A stretch of 64,000 bases of DNA from Nonlabens sp. Ci31 (GTDB lineage: Bacteria > Bacteroidota > Bacteroidia > Flavobacteriales > Flavobacteriaceae): positions 1,612,001-1,676,000 of the forward strand of contig NZ_CP043633.1 of NCBI RefSeq assembly GCF_012974865.1, in the 5' to 3' direction. Below the pieces are notes generated by a model. It was not told where the DNA came from and did not search any database. It was given only the letters and a program-made list of their open reading frames with translations. Positions 35,545 through 44,495 of this stretch are shown piece after piece. The position numbers and the translations under genes are program-made. Every line of letters starts with the position of its first letter. Position 1 is the stretch's first letter.

Positions 35545-35560
35545 CGCTTTCGCGAAAGCG
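35545..35560. repeat. 16-bp palindrome, copy 8
   Basis: Perfect copy just upstream of egtB. Confidence 0.9.
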
Positions 35561-35687
35561 TTAACCTCAAGTTAATTGGATTTTGAAGATACATGCTTTC
35601 ATTTAATATAGTTCTACTTTATTCAAAATAATGGTAGGTAGAGCAAATGAAAAGATCTAATACCATACGATATCGTTGTTGCGACGT

Positions 35688-36325
35688 CTATTTGGGAGAG
35701 GCTCTTTGTGTATGGTAAGGTACCTGACAAGCCCAACACCAAAAAAAATAAGTATTGTTACTGCCCAAAGGATGACAATCAAAGCAAAATTTCTGGGAGC
35801 AACGCAATTAGCAAGTGCACCTGCAGGTTGTTTACGTCTTTGGGATTCCTCTTTCTCCCATGTTATGCGTTGCTTTTCCCAATCTTTAATTTCCCGTTCT
35901 TTTTCTAAGGTTTTGTAGTAACCATCTGGACTGATAGGTTTATAATTTCTAGCTTTAACCGCTTTTAAGTTTATGGAAGTGGTACTCCTCTTTGTTGTTT
36001 TTACAAAGAATAGTTGGTGAACTTTCCATAGTTTGGAAACTCAGCTTTGTTGGTGTAGTGTTTCTGTCGGTAAATTAATTCGACTGTTTCTGGATTACGC
36101 ATCTCTATCAGGTGATAGGTGATGTTGGGCTGGTTTTTTATTTTAGTACTACTTTGCCGTTATTTTCAAATTCTTTTAAGGCCAGATCATAAAAATATAA
36201 AATACGTATAGGTCGGTATGTAGCGGTGTCTTGTATTCGGTATGTTCACACCTATCTTCCGGAGTGTAGCATAGACTAGAGCATACAAATAATAAAGAAA
36301 ACAGAAATTTTATAAGACTTGTCTA
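35688..36325 (-). pseudogene. Decayed membrane/lipoprotein gene with several frameshifts
   Basis: On the minus strand four protein-like segments appear in shifting frames: a signal-like KFLFSLLFVCSSLCYTPEDR near 36300, FYDLALKEFENNGKVVLK near 36150, ITYHLIEMRNPETVELIYRQ near 36100, then PISPDGYYKTLEKEREIKDW and a transmembrane segment FALIVILWAVTILIFFGVGL ending at TAG 35688-35690. Each piece ends at a stop before the next starts. The original was probably an exported or membrane protein of roughly 200 residues. It begins right at the thyA 3' end. The family was not recognised. Confidence 0.65.
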
Positions 36326-37147
36326 CACAGCAACGACCCCTTTAATAGCAGGATGCGGATCGTAATTTTCTAAACTGAAATCTTCATATTTAAAATCAAA
36401 TATATCTTTGATTTCGGGATTCAGTTTCATTTGCGGTAATTCTCTGGGTTCTCTGGTTAGTTGCAGTTCTACTTGCTCCCTTAAGTTGTTGTAAATATGC
36501 ACATCACCAAAGCTGTGGATAAAATCACCATATTCCAAATCGCATACCTGCGCTACCATCATTGTTAATAAGGCATAGCTTGCAATGTTAAAAGGAACGC
36601 CTAGAAATACATCTGCGCTTCTTTGGTACAGTTGACAGCTTAACTTATTGTTTGCCACATAGAATTGGAAGAAGGCGTGGCAAGGAGGTAAAGCAGCTTT
36701 ACCATTTTCTACATTTTCTGAAAAACTTTTACTAGTATCAGGTAGCACGCTCGGATTCCATGCGCTTACTATCATACGGCGACTGTTAGGATTGGTCTTT
36801 AAGGTGTTGATAACTTCTTTGATTTGATCTATTCCTTCATCATTCCAATTGCGCCACTGGTGCCCATAAACCGGTCCTAGATCGCCACTTTCATCAGCCC
36901 ATTCATTCCATATTCTTACGTTATGATCTTTGAGGTACTGTATGTTAGTATCCCCAGATAGCAACCACAGCAATTCGTGAATAATGGATTTTAAGTGTAC
37001 CTTTTTTGTTGTTACTAAAGGAAAGCCTTTTTGAAGATTAAAACGCATTTGATGGCCGAATAGGCTGCGAGTTCCAGTTCCAGTGCGATCGCCTTTGTCG
37101 ATGCCGTTTTCTAAAATATCTTGAAGTAAATCTTGGTATTGTTTCAT
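36323..37147 (-). CDS. thyA: Thymidylate synthase
   Basis: A 274-residue ThyA making dTMP from dUMP with methylenetetrahydrofolate. ATG 37147 ([15 protein letters not shown]) is the family start; the longer frame to 37195 is not conserved. Motifs: [59 protein letters not shown] (catalytic Cys), [27 protein letters not shown], and the C-terminus [10 protein letters not shown]. Dihydrofolate reductase is not adjacent here. Confidence 0.97.
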   Translation of the reverse strand: MKQYQDLLQDILENGIDKGDRTGTGTRSLFGHQMRFNLQKGFPLVTTKKVHLKSIIHELLWLLSGDTNIQYLKDHNVRIWNEWADESGDLGPVYGHQWRNWNDEGIDQIKEVINTLKTNPNSRRMIVSAWNPSVLPDTSKSFSENVENGKAALPPCHAFFQFYVANNKLSCQLYQRSADVFLGVPFNIASYALLTMMVAQVCDLEYGDFIHSFGDVHIYNNLREQVELQLTREPRELPQMKLNPEIKDIFDFKYEDFSLENYDPHPAIKGVVAV

Positions 37148-37252
37148 AATCAATAAAGTTGCTTTGTTGACATTTGTGCAAGCCAAACAATACAAATTAC
37201 TTGAAATCTATAATTAAAAACGAATAAATGCTATGGAAGATATAAGCTTTTA

Positions 37253-37654
37253 TTAACCAGCGTGACGCTCGTCTTCATCATGAGTAAATGAATCTGCCCA
37301 GGAGATCGCACTTTCCATATTACTAAAAAAGCCAAAGGAGCCAGAATATAAAGATTGCTCTGTAGCAGCCTGAATTTTTTGTTCTTGAGTAGTTCCAACT
37401 ATAGCGATTCCTACCATAGTTTTTGCGTTCACAAGTTGGTATACTTTAGCATCTACTTCATGGCCAAATTCACGATTAGAGATAAACACTATTTTTTGTT
37501 TGCCGTAATAATCATTGATATCAGTAAGCATGCGCATGGCAATTTCATTGTTAACAATTACGCCAGAATGTAAGTGACCTATAACGTAGTTGTCATAGCA
37601 ATACATGGAGCCAAAGGTGTAATCAATTTTATGGTGGAAGGAGGTAAATTTCAA
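37253..37654 (-). CDS. Hypothetical protein, 133 residues (STAS/SpoIIAA-like topology)
   Basis: A cytoplasmic protein with alternating strands and helices: YCYDNYVIGHLHSGVIVNNEIAMRMLTDINDYYG, IVFISNREFGHEVDAKVYQLVNAK, VGIAIVGTTQEQKIQAATEQSLYSGSFGFFSNMESAISWADSF. The pattern resembles the SpoIIAA-like/STAS-type proteins of about 130 residues found in Flavobacteriia, but no diagnostic residue can be named. It lies between thyA and the transporter pseudogene on the same strand. No function is proposed. Confidence 0.65.
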   Translation of the reverse strand: MKFTSFHHKIDYTFGSMYCYDNYVIGHLHSGVIVNNEIAMRMLTDINDYYGKQKIVFISNREFGHEVDAKVYQLVNAKTMVGIAIVGTTQEQKIQAATEQSLYSGSFGFFSNMESAISWADSFTHDEDERHAG

Positions 37655-37728
37655 GGCTGGTCCTGTTTTAGAATAAGAACTGTCGCAAAAATAAACATTT
37701 CTTTAACAAAACCTTCTCTTTTTAAAAT

Positions 37729-39442
37729 TTATCCAAAAAGCATCCCTGCTATAGTGGCTGTGAGCAGTGCAGCACAAGTACCTCCTATAAGTGCCTTAAT
37801 ACCAAAAGCGGCTAAGGTCTTGCGTTGTCCGGGCGCAAGAACGCCTATTCCGCCTATTTGTATTCCAATAGAGGCAAAGTTTGCAAATCCACAAAGCGCA
37901 TAGGTGGCTATAATAATAGATTTAGGGTGCATTATTTTACCCGCTTCTTTAAGATCTTTAAGAGATCCATATGCAATGAATTCATTTAAGATTGTTTTCT
38001 CACCTAGGAGTTGTCCTACTAAAACAATATCGTCTGTATGAACACCTAATAACCCATGCGATAGGTGCAAATAGGTTACCTAAAATGTACTGCATAGAAA
38101 AACCGTCGTACCTACCGCTACTAGAAGATTCTATGATAGAATTTAACCCAGTATATTCTCCTATTAAATCCTTTAGTCCAAAATTTACTACCGCAATTAA
38201 TGCTGTAAAAACAAGAAGCATGGCCCCTACATTTACAGCTAATTTTAATCCATCTGTAGTACCACGCGAAATAGCATCTAATATATTACTACCTATTTTA
38301 TCTTTAGAAACTTTAAGGGATCTGTCTATTTTAGTTTTGTCTTCTTCTGGGTAGAGCATTTTTGCTATTACGATTGCTGCAGGGGCACTCATTATGGATG
38401 CGGTGAGTAAGTGCTTGGTAAATAATATTTGTTGAGCTTCACTTTCTCCACCTAGAAATCCGATAAAAGCAGCAAGGACGCCACCGGCAATAGTGGCCAT
38501 TCCACCTACCATAAGACATAGCATTTCTGATTTGGTCATTTTCTCCAGATAGGGTTTTACTACTAGAGGAGCTTCTGTCTGTCCAATAAAAATATTAGCC
38601 GCAGCTGCAAGTGATTCTGCACCGCTTAATCGCATGGTTTTACTCATGATCCACGCCAGGACATAAACTACTTTCTGAAGGACTCCTAAGTAATATAAAA
38701 GAGAAGTAAAGGCTGAAAAGAAAACGATAGTCGGGAGTACTTTAAAAGCAAATACATAACCCCAATTACCACTAGTGTCTATAAAATTACCAAAAACAAA
38801 CTCTGCTCCAGCTTCACTCACAGCAAGAAATCTAACAACACCGGTTGAAATAGCGTCAAAAATGTAGGCTACACTCTCAAATTTAAGAACAGAAATAGCA
38901 AAAACGACTTGCAATGTGATACCTACTATAACTAAACGCCAGTCTATCTTCCTTTTATTCTTACTTAGTATAAAGCAAAGTCCTAAAATAAACAAGATAC
39001 CCAGTATTCCTCGATAAAAGCTTTCAAAGCTAAATCCTAATTCATTAGATATTTCAATGTTAGAAGAGATGATCTTTTTCTTGATTAAAAAAGTATAGGT
39101 AACGCTCTTGTTTTTTAATAATAAGCTATCGCCATTTACCTTTTCTAGATCAAACTGTTTAAGGTCTATTTGTGGTTCATTAGGATAAAGAGCGATAAAG
39201 TCTCCTTGTAAAATAAATCTGCCATTAGAATTGAGACTGTCTACTCCAGTGTAGTACTTGTAATTCTGTTTGTTAAAGGAAATACTGTCTAGTTGGTAGG
39301 GTGTTGTTTGGGAAAGATCATCTGCCTTTGCCGAGTTAAGCACCCATGTTCCTTCTATAAGGGTGTTGTCTTGAGCATTTGTTATAAATGAAAAACAGAT
39401 AAAAGTTAAAGCAGTAAGAAGTCTGGGCAGAAAAGAATTCAT
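37729..39442 (-). pseudogene. CNT-family nucleoside transporter (NupC-like) with N-terminal lipocalin-like extension, single-base frameshift
   Basis: The main frame (39442-38000) reads an N-terminal signal peptide, an exported domain with IEGTWVLNSAKADD and strand-rich sequence (residues 25-135), then the CNT core: GNFIDTSGNWGYVFAFKVLPTIVFFSAF, IFIGQTEAPLVVKPYLEKMTKSE and GGMATIAGGVLAAFIGFLGG. At 38041-38053 the minus strand reads GTTATTAGGTGTT; one base too many turns WVIGVHTDDI into WVIRCSY. The -1 frame then continues perfectly to 37729 (GVHTDDIVLVGQLLGEKTILNEF ... TIAGMLFG). With the base removed the gene has 571 codons. Either a real mutation or a sequence error; the rest of the protein is intact. 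Confidence 0.8.
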
Positions 39443-39459
39443 ATTTTTTCGGAAAGGGG

Positions 39460-40071
39460 TTATCGTTTAGATATTTCATCTCTGATTTGTGCTGCTAGTT
39501 CATAGTTTTCTTTAGAAACAGCCTCTCCTAACATTTTTTTAAGTTCGGTTAAAGAGAATTTACTGTAATCGTTTGCTTCTTCGCTTGCTGCACTGATGAG
39601 CTCGTCAATCATTTCTTCACTATCCAATTCTGCAATTTCCAGTTCTTTGTCTGGTTTGATGTGTTGTTGAATTCCTGCTTCTTCCAGAATATTTTCATAA
39701 GTAAAAACAGGTGCTTTAAATCTTACCGCCAAAGCGATTGCGTCGCTCGTTCGGGCATCAATGATTTCTTCAATTTTATCCCTTTCACAAATAAGGCTGC
39801 TGTAAAAAACACCATCTACTAACTTGTGAATGATCACTTGTTTAACAGTAATCGAGAATCGTTGGGCAAAACTTTTAAATAAATCATGGGTAAGAGGTCG
39901 CGGCGGACTCAACTCTTTTTCTAGCGCGATGGCAATACTTTGCGCTTCAAATGCTCCTATAACTATAGGTAATTGCCTTGGGCCATCAACTTCTTTAAGC
40001 ACTAATGCATAAGCACCGTTCTGAGTTTGGCTGTAAGATATGCCTCGTATGTTAAGTCGTTTTAGACTCAT
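39460..40071 (-). CDS. Bifunctional nuclease family protein (DUF151) with C-terminal UVR motif
   Basis: A 203-residue protein: the DUF151 domain (residues 1-140) with LKEVDGPRQLPIVIGAFEAQSIAIALE, PRPLTHDLFKSFAQ and IDARTSDAIALAVRFKAPVF, followed by a UvrB/UvrC-type motif at the end (LTELKKMLGEAVSKENYELAAQIRDEI). DUF151 relatives in plants have nuclease activity; the Bacteroidetes version always carries the UVR helix pair, as far as I recall. It is 18 bases upstream of the transporter gene on the same strand, so both may be cotranscribed. Confidence 0.87.
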   Translation of the reverse strand: MSLKRLNIRGISYSQTQNGAYALVLKEVDGPRQLPIVIGAFEAQSIAIALEKELSPPRPLTHDLFKSFAQRFSITVKQVIIHKLVDGVFYSSLICERDKIEEIIDARTSDAIALAVRFKAPVFTYENILEEAGIQQHIKPDKELEIAELDSEEMIDELISAASEEANDYSKFSLTELKKMLGEAVSKENYELAAQIRDEISKR

Positions 40072-40257
40072 GATTAGTTAATTGCTGGGAATGGAAATCG
40101 GTTATACTTTTTATGATGTGCTATAAAATTATTCTTTTAAATTTCAATGCTTTTTTTAAGACTCCGTAGCGATGCCATGCAGTTTAAAAAGACTTAAGTT
40201 GCTATTAAAAGTTATAATTTACGTCCAGACTTAAAAAACCTAAACGAGTTCATGAAA

Positions 40258-40304
40258 AAAGCTGTGCAAAAATGAGGTTTTTCTCTTATTGCACAGCTTT
40301 AAAT
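40258..40304 (-). terminator. Terminator downstream of etfA
   Basis: Stem AAAGCTGTGCAA/TTGCACAGCTTT with T-rich flank. Confidence 0.75.
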
Positions 40305-40336
40305 TTAAGAAATTCTTAATTAACTTATCAAGAATC

Positions 40337-41305
40337 TTAAGCGTTTGCCACTTTAAAGGCTTTTAACTTTTCAATCAAAGCTGGAACTACTTCAAAAGCG
40401 TCACCTACAACTCCATAATCTGCTGCCTTAAAGAAAGGAGCTTCTGGGTCTGTATTAATGACTACTTTAATCTTAGAAGAGTTGATTCCTGCAAGGTGCT
40501 GTATCGCTCCAGAAATACCTATGGCAATGTATAAGTTAGAAGCAACTGGTTTACCTGTTTGCCCCACGTGTTCGCCATGAGGTCTCCATCCTAAGTCACT
40601 AACTGGTTTGGAACAAGCTGTTGCTGCTCCTAAAACGTCAGCAAGCTCTTCTATCATTCCCCAGTTTTCTGGTCCTTTCATACCACGACCTGCACTTACC
40701 ACTACTTCAGCATCAGCGATAGTCACTTTATCAGTAGCTTTATCTACAGACTGCACGTGAACGGTAAAGTCTGCATCACTTAATGATGGAGCAAATGCTT
40801 GTACGGCACAATCAGTTGCCTTTTCTTTAAGACCGTAAGCGTTTTTAGATATTCCTACTAACTTTACATCTGTAGTAATTGCTGTATCAGCAAATGCTTT
40901 GTTTGTAAAGACAGTTCTTTTTACCGTAAAAGGTTCTTTGGAAGAAGGCAGCTCGGTTACATTAGAAACATAACCCGCTTCTAAATGTACACTTACTAGG
41001 GATCCTAAGTACTTTGAGTCTGCACTAGAACTGATCACTACTACTTTTGCATTTTCAGCTTTTGCAGCTTGTGCAATAGCGTTAGCATAAGCTGCAGCAT
41101 TAAATTTATCTAATTTGGAATCGCTTACATTGTGCAATCTGCTCACTCCATAAGTTCCTAAATCTCCAGCGTCATTTGCATGAAAAGATATAGCGGCAAC
41201 ATCTGTTCCCATCATATCTGCCACACCTTTTGCATAACTGGCTACTTCATAAGCAGTCTTTTTAAAACTACCGTTTTCTGATTCTGTATATACGAGTACG
41301 GACAT
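40337..41305 (-). CDS. etfA: Electron transfer flavoprotein, alpha subunit
   Basis: A 322-residue EtfA. The C-terminal FAD-binding part shows [71 protein letters not shown] and [20 protein letters not shown], all family signatures. EtfAB passes electrons from acyl-CoA and related dehydrogenases to the quinone pool via ETF-QO. It follows etfB after a 180-base gap containing a 16-bp palindrome. Confidence 0.96.
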   Translation of the reverse strand: MSVLVYTESENGSFKKTAYEVASYAKGVADMMGTDVAAISFHANDAGDLGTYGVSRLHNVSDSKLDKFNAAAYANAIAQAAKAENAKVVVISSSADSKYLGSLVSVHLEAGYVSNVTELPSSKEPFTVKRTVFTNKAFADTAITTDVKLVGISKNAYGLKEKATDCAVQAFAPSLSDADFTVHVQSVDKATDKVTIADAEVVVSAGRGMKGPENWGMIEELADVLGAATACSKPVSDLGWRPHGEHVGQTGKPVASNLYIAIGISGAIQHLAGINSSKIKVVINTDPEAPFFKAADYGVVGDAFEVVPALIEKLKAFKVANA

Positions 41306-41411
41306 GTATTTTGATTTTTATTGTAGCGTCCATATGTAATGGACAGATACTTGTTTAGTTATGGTTTGGCTTTATTACCTTATCAATTGCGGTATAAGCC
41401 TTTTTTAATTT

Positions 41412-41427
41412 CGCTTTCGCGAAAGCG
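41412..41427. repeat. 16-bp palindrome, copy 9
   Basis: Perfect copy between etfB and etfA; extended by TTT/AAA on either side into a longer inverted repeat. Confidence 0.9.
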
Positions 41428-41486
41428 AAATACTTAAAATATTTTAAATCAGCATTTAATTATTTTGCTTTTTTAATCATCAGGGT

Positions 41487-42233
41487 TTAAATCGCTTTTG
41501 CCTCGTTGTGAAGTAAATCGATTAATCTGTCAAGATCTCCAGCATCTACAAGAGTTACCTGACCTTTAGGCTCTGGTTTTGTAAAAGAAATACTATTGGT
41601 TTCTGTAGTAGCATCTGTTGCAGGAACTACAGTTAATGGTTTTTTACGTGCCATCATAATTCCGCGCATATTAGGAATTCTCAAGTCACTTTCTTCAACA
41701 AGACCTTTCTGTCCACCTATTACCAGAGGAAGACTTGTTGTTACGGTTTCTTTACCACCATCAATTTCACGTATGGCAGTGGCATTAGAGCCATCTACTT
41801 CTAGAGAAATACAGGTGTTTACAAAACTAGCTCCTGTCATTGCAGCGACCATTCCTGGAACCATTCCACCGTTATAGTCGATTGATTCACGACCGGCTAT
41901 GATAAGATCATAACCCCCATCCTTTACAACAGCACTTAATTGCTTTGCTACTTGATAACCATCTGTGGCTGGTGTGTCTACTCTAATAGCTGTGTCTGCA
42001 CCTATTGCTAGCGCTTTTCTCAATGTCGGTTCTACTTCTGCTCCACCTACAGTAATTACATCAACACTTGCTCCTTGTTTTTCTTTGAACCACATGGCAC
42101 GAGTCAGACCAAATTCATCATTTGGATTGATGACAAATTGAACACCGCTGGTGTCAAATTGTGTATTGCTATCTGTAAAATTGATTTTTGAAGTGGTATC
42201 TGGCACATGGCTGATACATACTAATATCTTCAT
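41487..42233 (-). CDS. etfB: Electron transfer flavoprotein, beta subunit
   Basis: A 248-residue EtfB: MKILVCISHVPDTTSKINF, INPNDEFGLTRAMWFKEKQG, TVGGAEVEPTLRKALAIGADTAIRVD, IIAGRESIDYNGGMVPGMVAAMTG and LPLVIGGQKGLVEESDLRIPNMRGIMMARKKPL, the ETF-beta signature. Binds AMP and forms the heterodimer with EtfA encoded just downstream. Confidence 0.96.
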   Translation of the reverse strand: MKILVCISHVPDTTSKINFTDSNTQFDTSGVQFVINPNDEFGLTRAMWFKEKQGASVDVITVGGAEVEPTLRKALAIGADTAIRVDTPATDGYQVAKQLSAVVKDGGYDLIIAGRESIDYNGGMVPGMVAAMTGASFVNTCISLEVDGSNATAIREIDGGKETVTTSLPLVIGGQKGLVEESDLRIPNMRGIMMARKKPLTVVPATDATTETNSISFTKPEPKGQVTLVDAGDLDRLIDLLHNEAKAI

Positions 42234-42550
42234 ATTTTATGGTCTTTTAAATCCTTTTCAATCGATTGCGAAATTACAAAAAAAACAAATAATAAACTAT
42301 GCGTGCATAATAAATTTTTGTTTAATTTTTATTGATTCGTGGTTTTCCCTATTTTTTAGAATCACTTGAAGTATGGTTAAATATACTGCTACAGTCTTAA
42401 TGTCGCCAGATTTTATGATAATTATAGGTGAATGAGATGTTTTTTAGCCTAAAATGCTTGGTTAAAATGTTACCTCTCACTGATGTTAACCTTACTTCTA
42501 AAAATAAAAAAAACCACTGAAAACTATCCCAGTGGTTAAAATTAATAAGT
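42234..42550. other. Intergenic stretch with lipoprotein-gene terminator
   Basis: Contains the etfB promoter region and, at 42505-42540, a hairpin AACCACTG/CAGTGGTT with a T-tract on the minus strand that ends the lipoprotein gene. Nothing else seen. Confidence 0.6.
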
Positions 42551-43099
42551 TTAGACCTTTTTTGTTTTGTCTTTAATTACCGGTGTAATACTTTTTTCCG
42601 TTTCAGTTTTTGCACATCCAGATTCGTATGGTCCACAATTCGTACAATATCCATCGCCATTTTCTTCTCTTCTAGGACTACATCCTTTAGTACAGCCTGT
42701 GTATGTAAGACCTGATGACTTTGTAGAAAAAGACATAAATCCTTTCTCAACATCAACGATAAATGCAGTTTTGCTCATATTCTCAAAATCCTCAGCAACG
42801 AGATGAAGTGCTTGTTGATCTGTTTCTCCTAAGTTTACATATTCAAAGCTTAATGATGGAACTTTAGATTTGAATTCTTGATTTTCATTTATATACTCAT
42901 TTACGGCTACAATTAATTTTGATTCCTCAAAAATTACATAATTTTTACCGTTAAAAGTTCCAAACGCATTTTCTGGAGCATTAGATTTTGTTTTGATGAC
43001 GGTGTTGTTTTCATCAGATTCATTTTTATCTGTTGTACATGATGTCGTCATGACAACTGCTGAGATAACAATGGCGAAATAAACAAATAATTTTTTCAT
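42551..43099 (-). CDS. Cysteine-rich lipoprotein, hypothetical
   Basis: A 182-residue protein with SpII signal MKKLFVYFAIVISAVVMTTSC (Cys21) followed by an acidic linker. The middle (about 45-125) is unrecognised. The C-terminal part has CTKGCSPRREENGDGYCTNC and a later GC, six cysteines in about 35 residues, suggesting a disulfide-bonded or metal-binding knot. The downstream terminator is clear, and the gene is monocistronic. No family recognised; a surface or secreted role is inferred only from the lipobox. Confidence 0.65.
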   Translation of the reverse strand: MKKLFVYFAIVISAVVMTTSCTTDKNESDENNTVIKTKSNAPENAFGTFNGKNYVIFEESKLIVAVNEYINENQEFKSKVPSLSFEYVNLGETDQQALHLVAEDFENMSKTAFIVDVEKGFMSFSTKSSGLTYTGCTKGCSPRREENGDGYCTNCGPYESGCAKTETEKSITPVIKDKTKKV

Positions 43100-43379
43100 T
43101 GTCGCAATGTTTTTAATTGATTATCAATTAAATATACATACATATTAACTTTACAAAGAATTTTAATATTTATTTAGAATCTCATATTAAAAGTCAGACA
43201 ACTGTCTTTTCAAAAGCCACAAAGAGTCCTGTAAAAACCACAATCAGATAATGGTTTTAGTCCTTTGTATAATAATAGTAGGTAAATAAGAGATTTTTTA
43301 GCCTAAAATTATCGCATCCTAAGATTATGTAAGTTATTTTTGTTTTCTTTTAAAATACGATAACATCATATCCTAATAT

Positions 43380-44360
43380 ATGAAGACAATACAATTCCGC
43401 GAGGCAATTTGCGAAGCGATGAGTGAAGAAATGAGACGCGACGAGACCATCTATTTAATGGGTGAAGAGGTTGCAGAATATAATGGGGCTTATAAAGCTT
43501 CCAAAGGAATGCTAGACGAGTTCGGTGCCAAAAGAGTTATTGACACCCCTATTTCTGAGCTTGGTTTTGCAGGAGTAGCTATAGGTTCTACGATGACAGG
43601 AAACCGTCCTATCGTAGAGTACATGACGTTCAACTTCTCATTAGTTGGTATTGACCAGATCATCAACAACGCTGCAAAAATACGCCAGATGTCTGGTGGA
43701 CAATTTAACTGTCCTATCGTTTTCCGTGGTCCTACAGCAAGTGCAGGGCAGCTGGGAGCAACGCACTCACAAGCTTTTGAAAACTGGTTTGCAAACACTC
43801 CTGGCCTTAAAGTAATCGTACCTTCAAATCCTTATGATGCAAAAGGGCTTCTTAAAGCCGCAATACGTGATGACGATCCAGTTATTTTTATGGAGTCTGA
43901 GCAAATGTATGGTGATAAAGGTGAAGTGCCGGAAGGTGAGTATGTGTTGCCTATAGGTGTTGCAGAGATAAAGAGAGAGGGAACTGATGTGACTATCGTT
44001 TCTTTTGGAAAAATTATCAAAGAAGCTTATAAAGCAGCAGACGAATTAGAAAAAGAAGGCATTTCTTGTGAAATTATCGATTTAAGAACTGTACGTCCTT
44101 ATGATAAGGAAGCAATCTTGAAATCAGTTAAGAAAACAAATCGATTGGTTATTCTTGAAGAGGCATGGCCATTTGGTAATGTGTCTACGGAGATTTCTCA
44201 TATGGTACAAGCAGAGGCATTTGATTATCTAGATGCTCCTATATATAGGATCAACACTCAAGATACTCCAGCACCTTATTCTCCAGTATTATTTGCAGAA
44301 TGGTTGCCTAACCATAAAGATGTGGTAGAAGGCGTGAAGAAAGTGATGTACAAGAAGTAG
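43380..44360 (+). CDS. pdhB: Pyruvate dehydrogenase E1 component, beta subunit
   Basis: A 326-residue transketolase-like E1 beta subunit: FREAICEAMSEEMRRDETIYLMGEEVAEYNGAYKASKGM, DTPISELGFAGVAIGSTMTG, EYMTFNFSLVGIDQIINNAAK, and the C-terminal swivel domain ISCEIIDLRTVRPYDKEAILKSVKKTNRL. With E1 alpha it decarboxylates pyruvate and acetylates lipoyl-E2. It is encoded apart from E1 alpha and E2 here, as is usual in Flavobacteriia. A TATTTTTG motif (43335-43342) lies 37 bases upstream. A terminator follows. Confidence 0.95.
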   Translation: MKTIQFREAICEAMSEEMRRDETIYLMGEEVAEYNGAYKASKGMLDEFGAKRVIDTPISELGFAGVAIGSTMTGNRPIVEYMTFNFSLVGIDQIINNAAKIRQMSGGQFNCPIVFRGPTASAGQLGATHSQAFENWFANTPGLKVIVPSNPYDAKGLLKAAIRDDDPVIFMESEQMYGDKGEVPEGEYVLPIGVAEIKREGTDVTIVSFGKIIKEAYKAADELEKEGISCEIIDLRTVRPYDKEAILKSVKKTNRLVILEEAWPFGNVSTEISHMVQAEAFDYLDAPIYRINTQDTPAPYSPVLFAEWLPNHKDVVEGVKKVMYKK

Positions 44361-44381
44361 TTTCTTTATGCATATAATTTG

Positions 44382-44410
44382 AACCCATTTCGTATGAAAT
44401 GGGTTTTTTC
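44382..44410 (+). terminator. Terminator downstream of pdhB
   Basis: Stem AACCCATTT/AAATGGGTT followed by T6. Confidence 0.85.
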
Positions 44411-44495
44411 TGTTTTAAAAGGTCAACAATACTTTTTATAAATTAAACACCTCACCCTAACGATAGTAGTTTTACTTTTGATCTTTAGTCTGCTT

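Noticed and set aside
10807..38053. Programmed ribosomal frameshifting in the IIG gene and the nucleoside transporter
   Set aside because: Neither site has a slippery heptamer; a 7-bp duplication and a single inserted base explain the breaks more simply.
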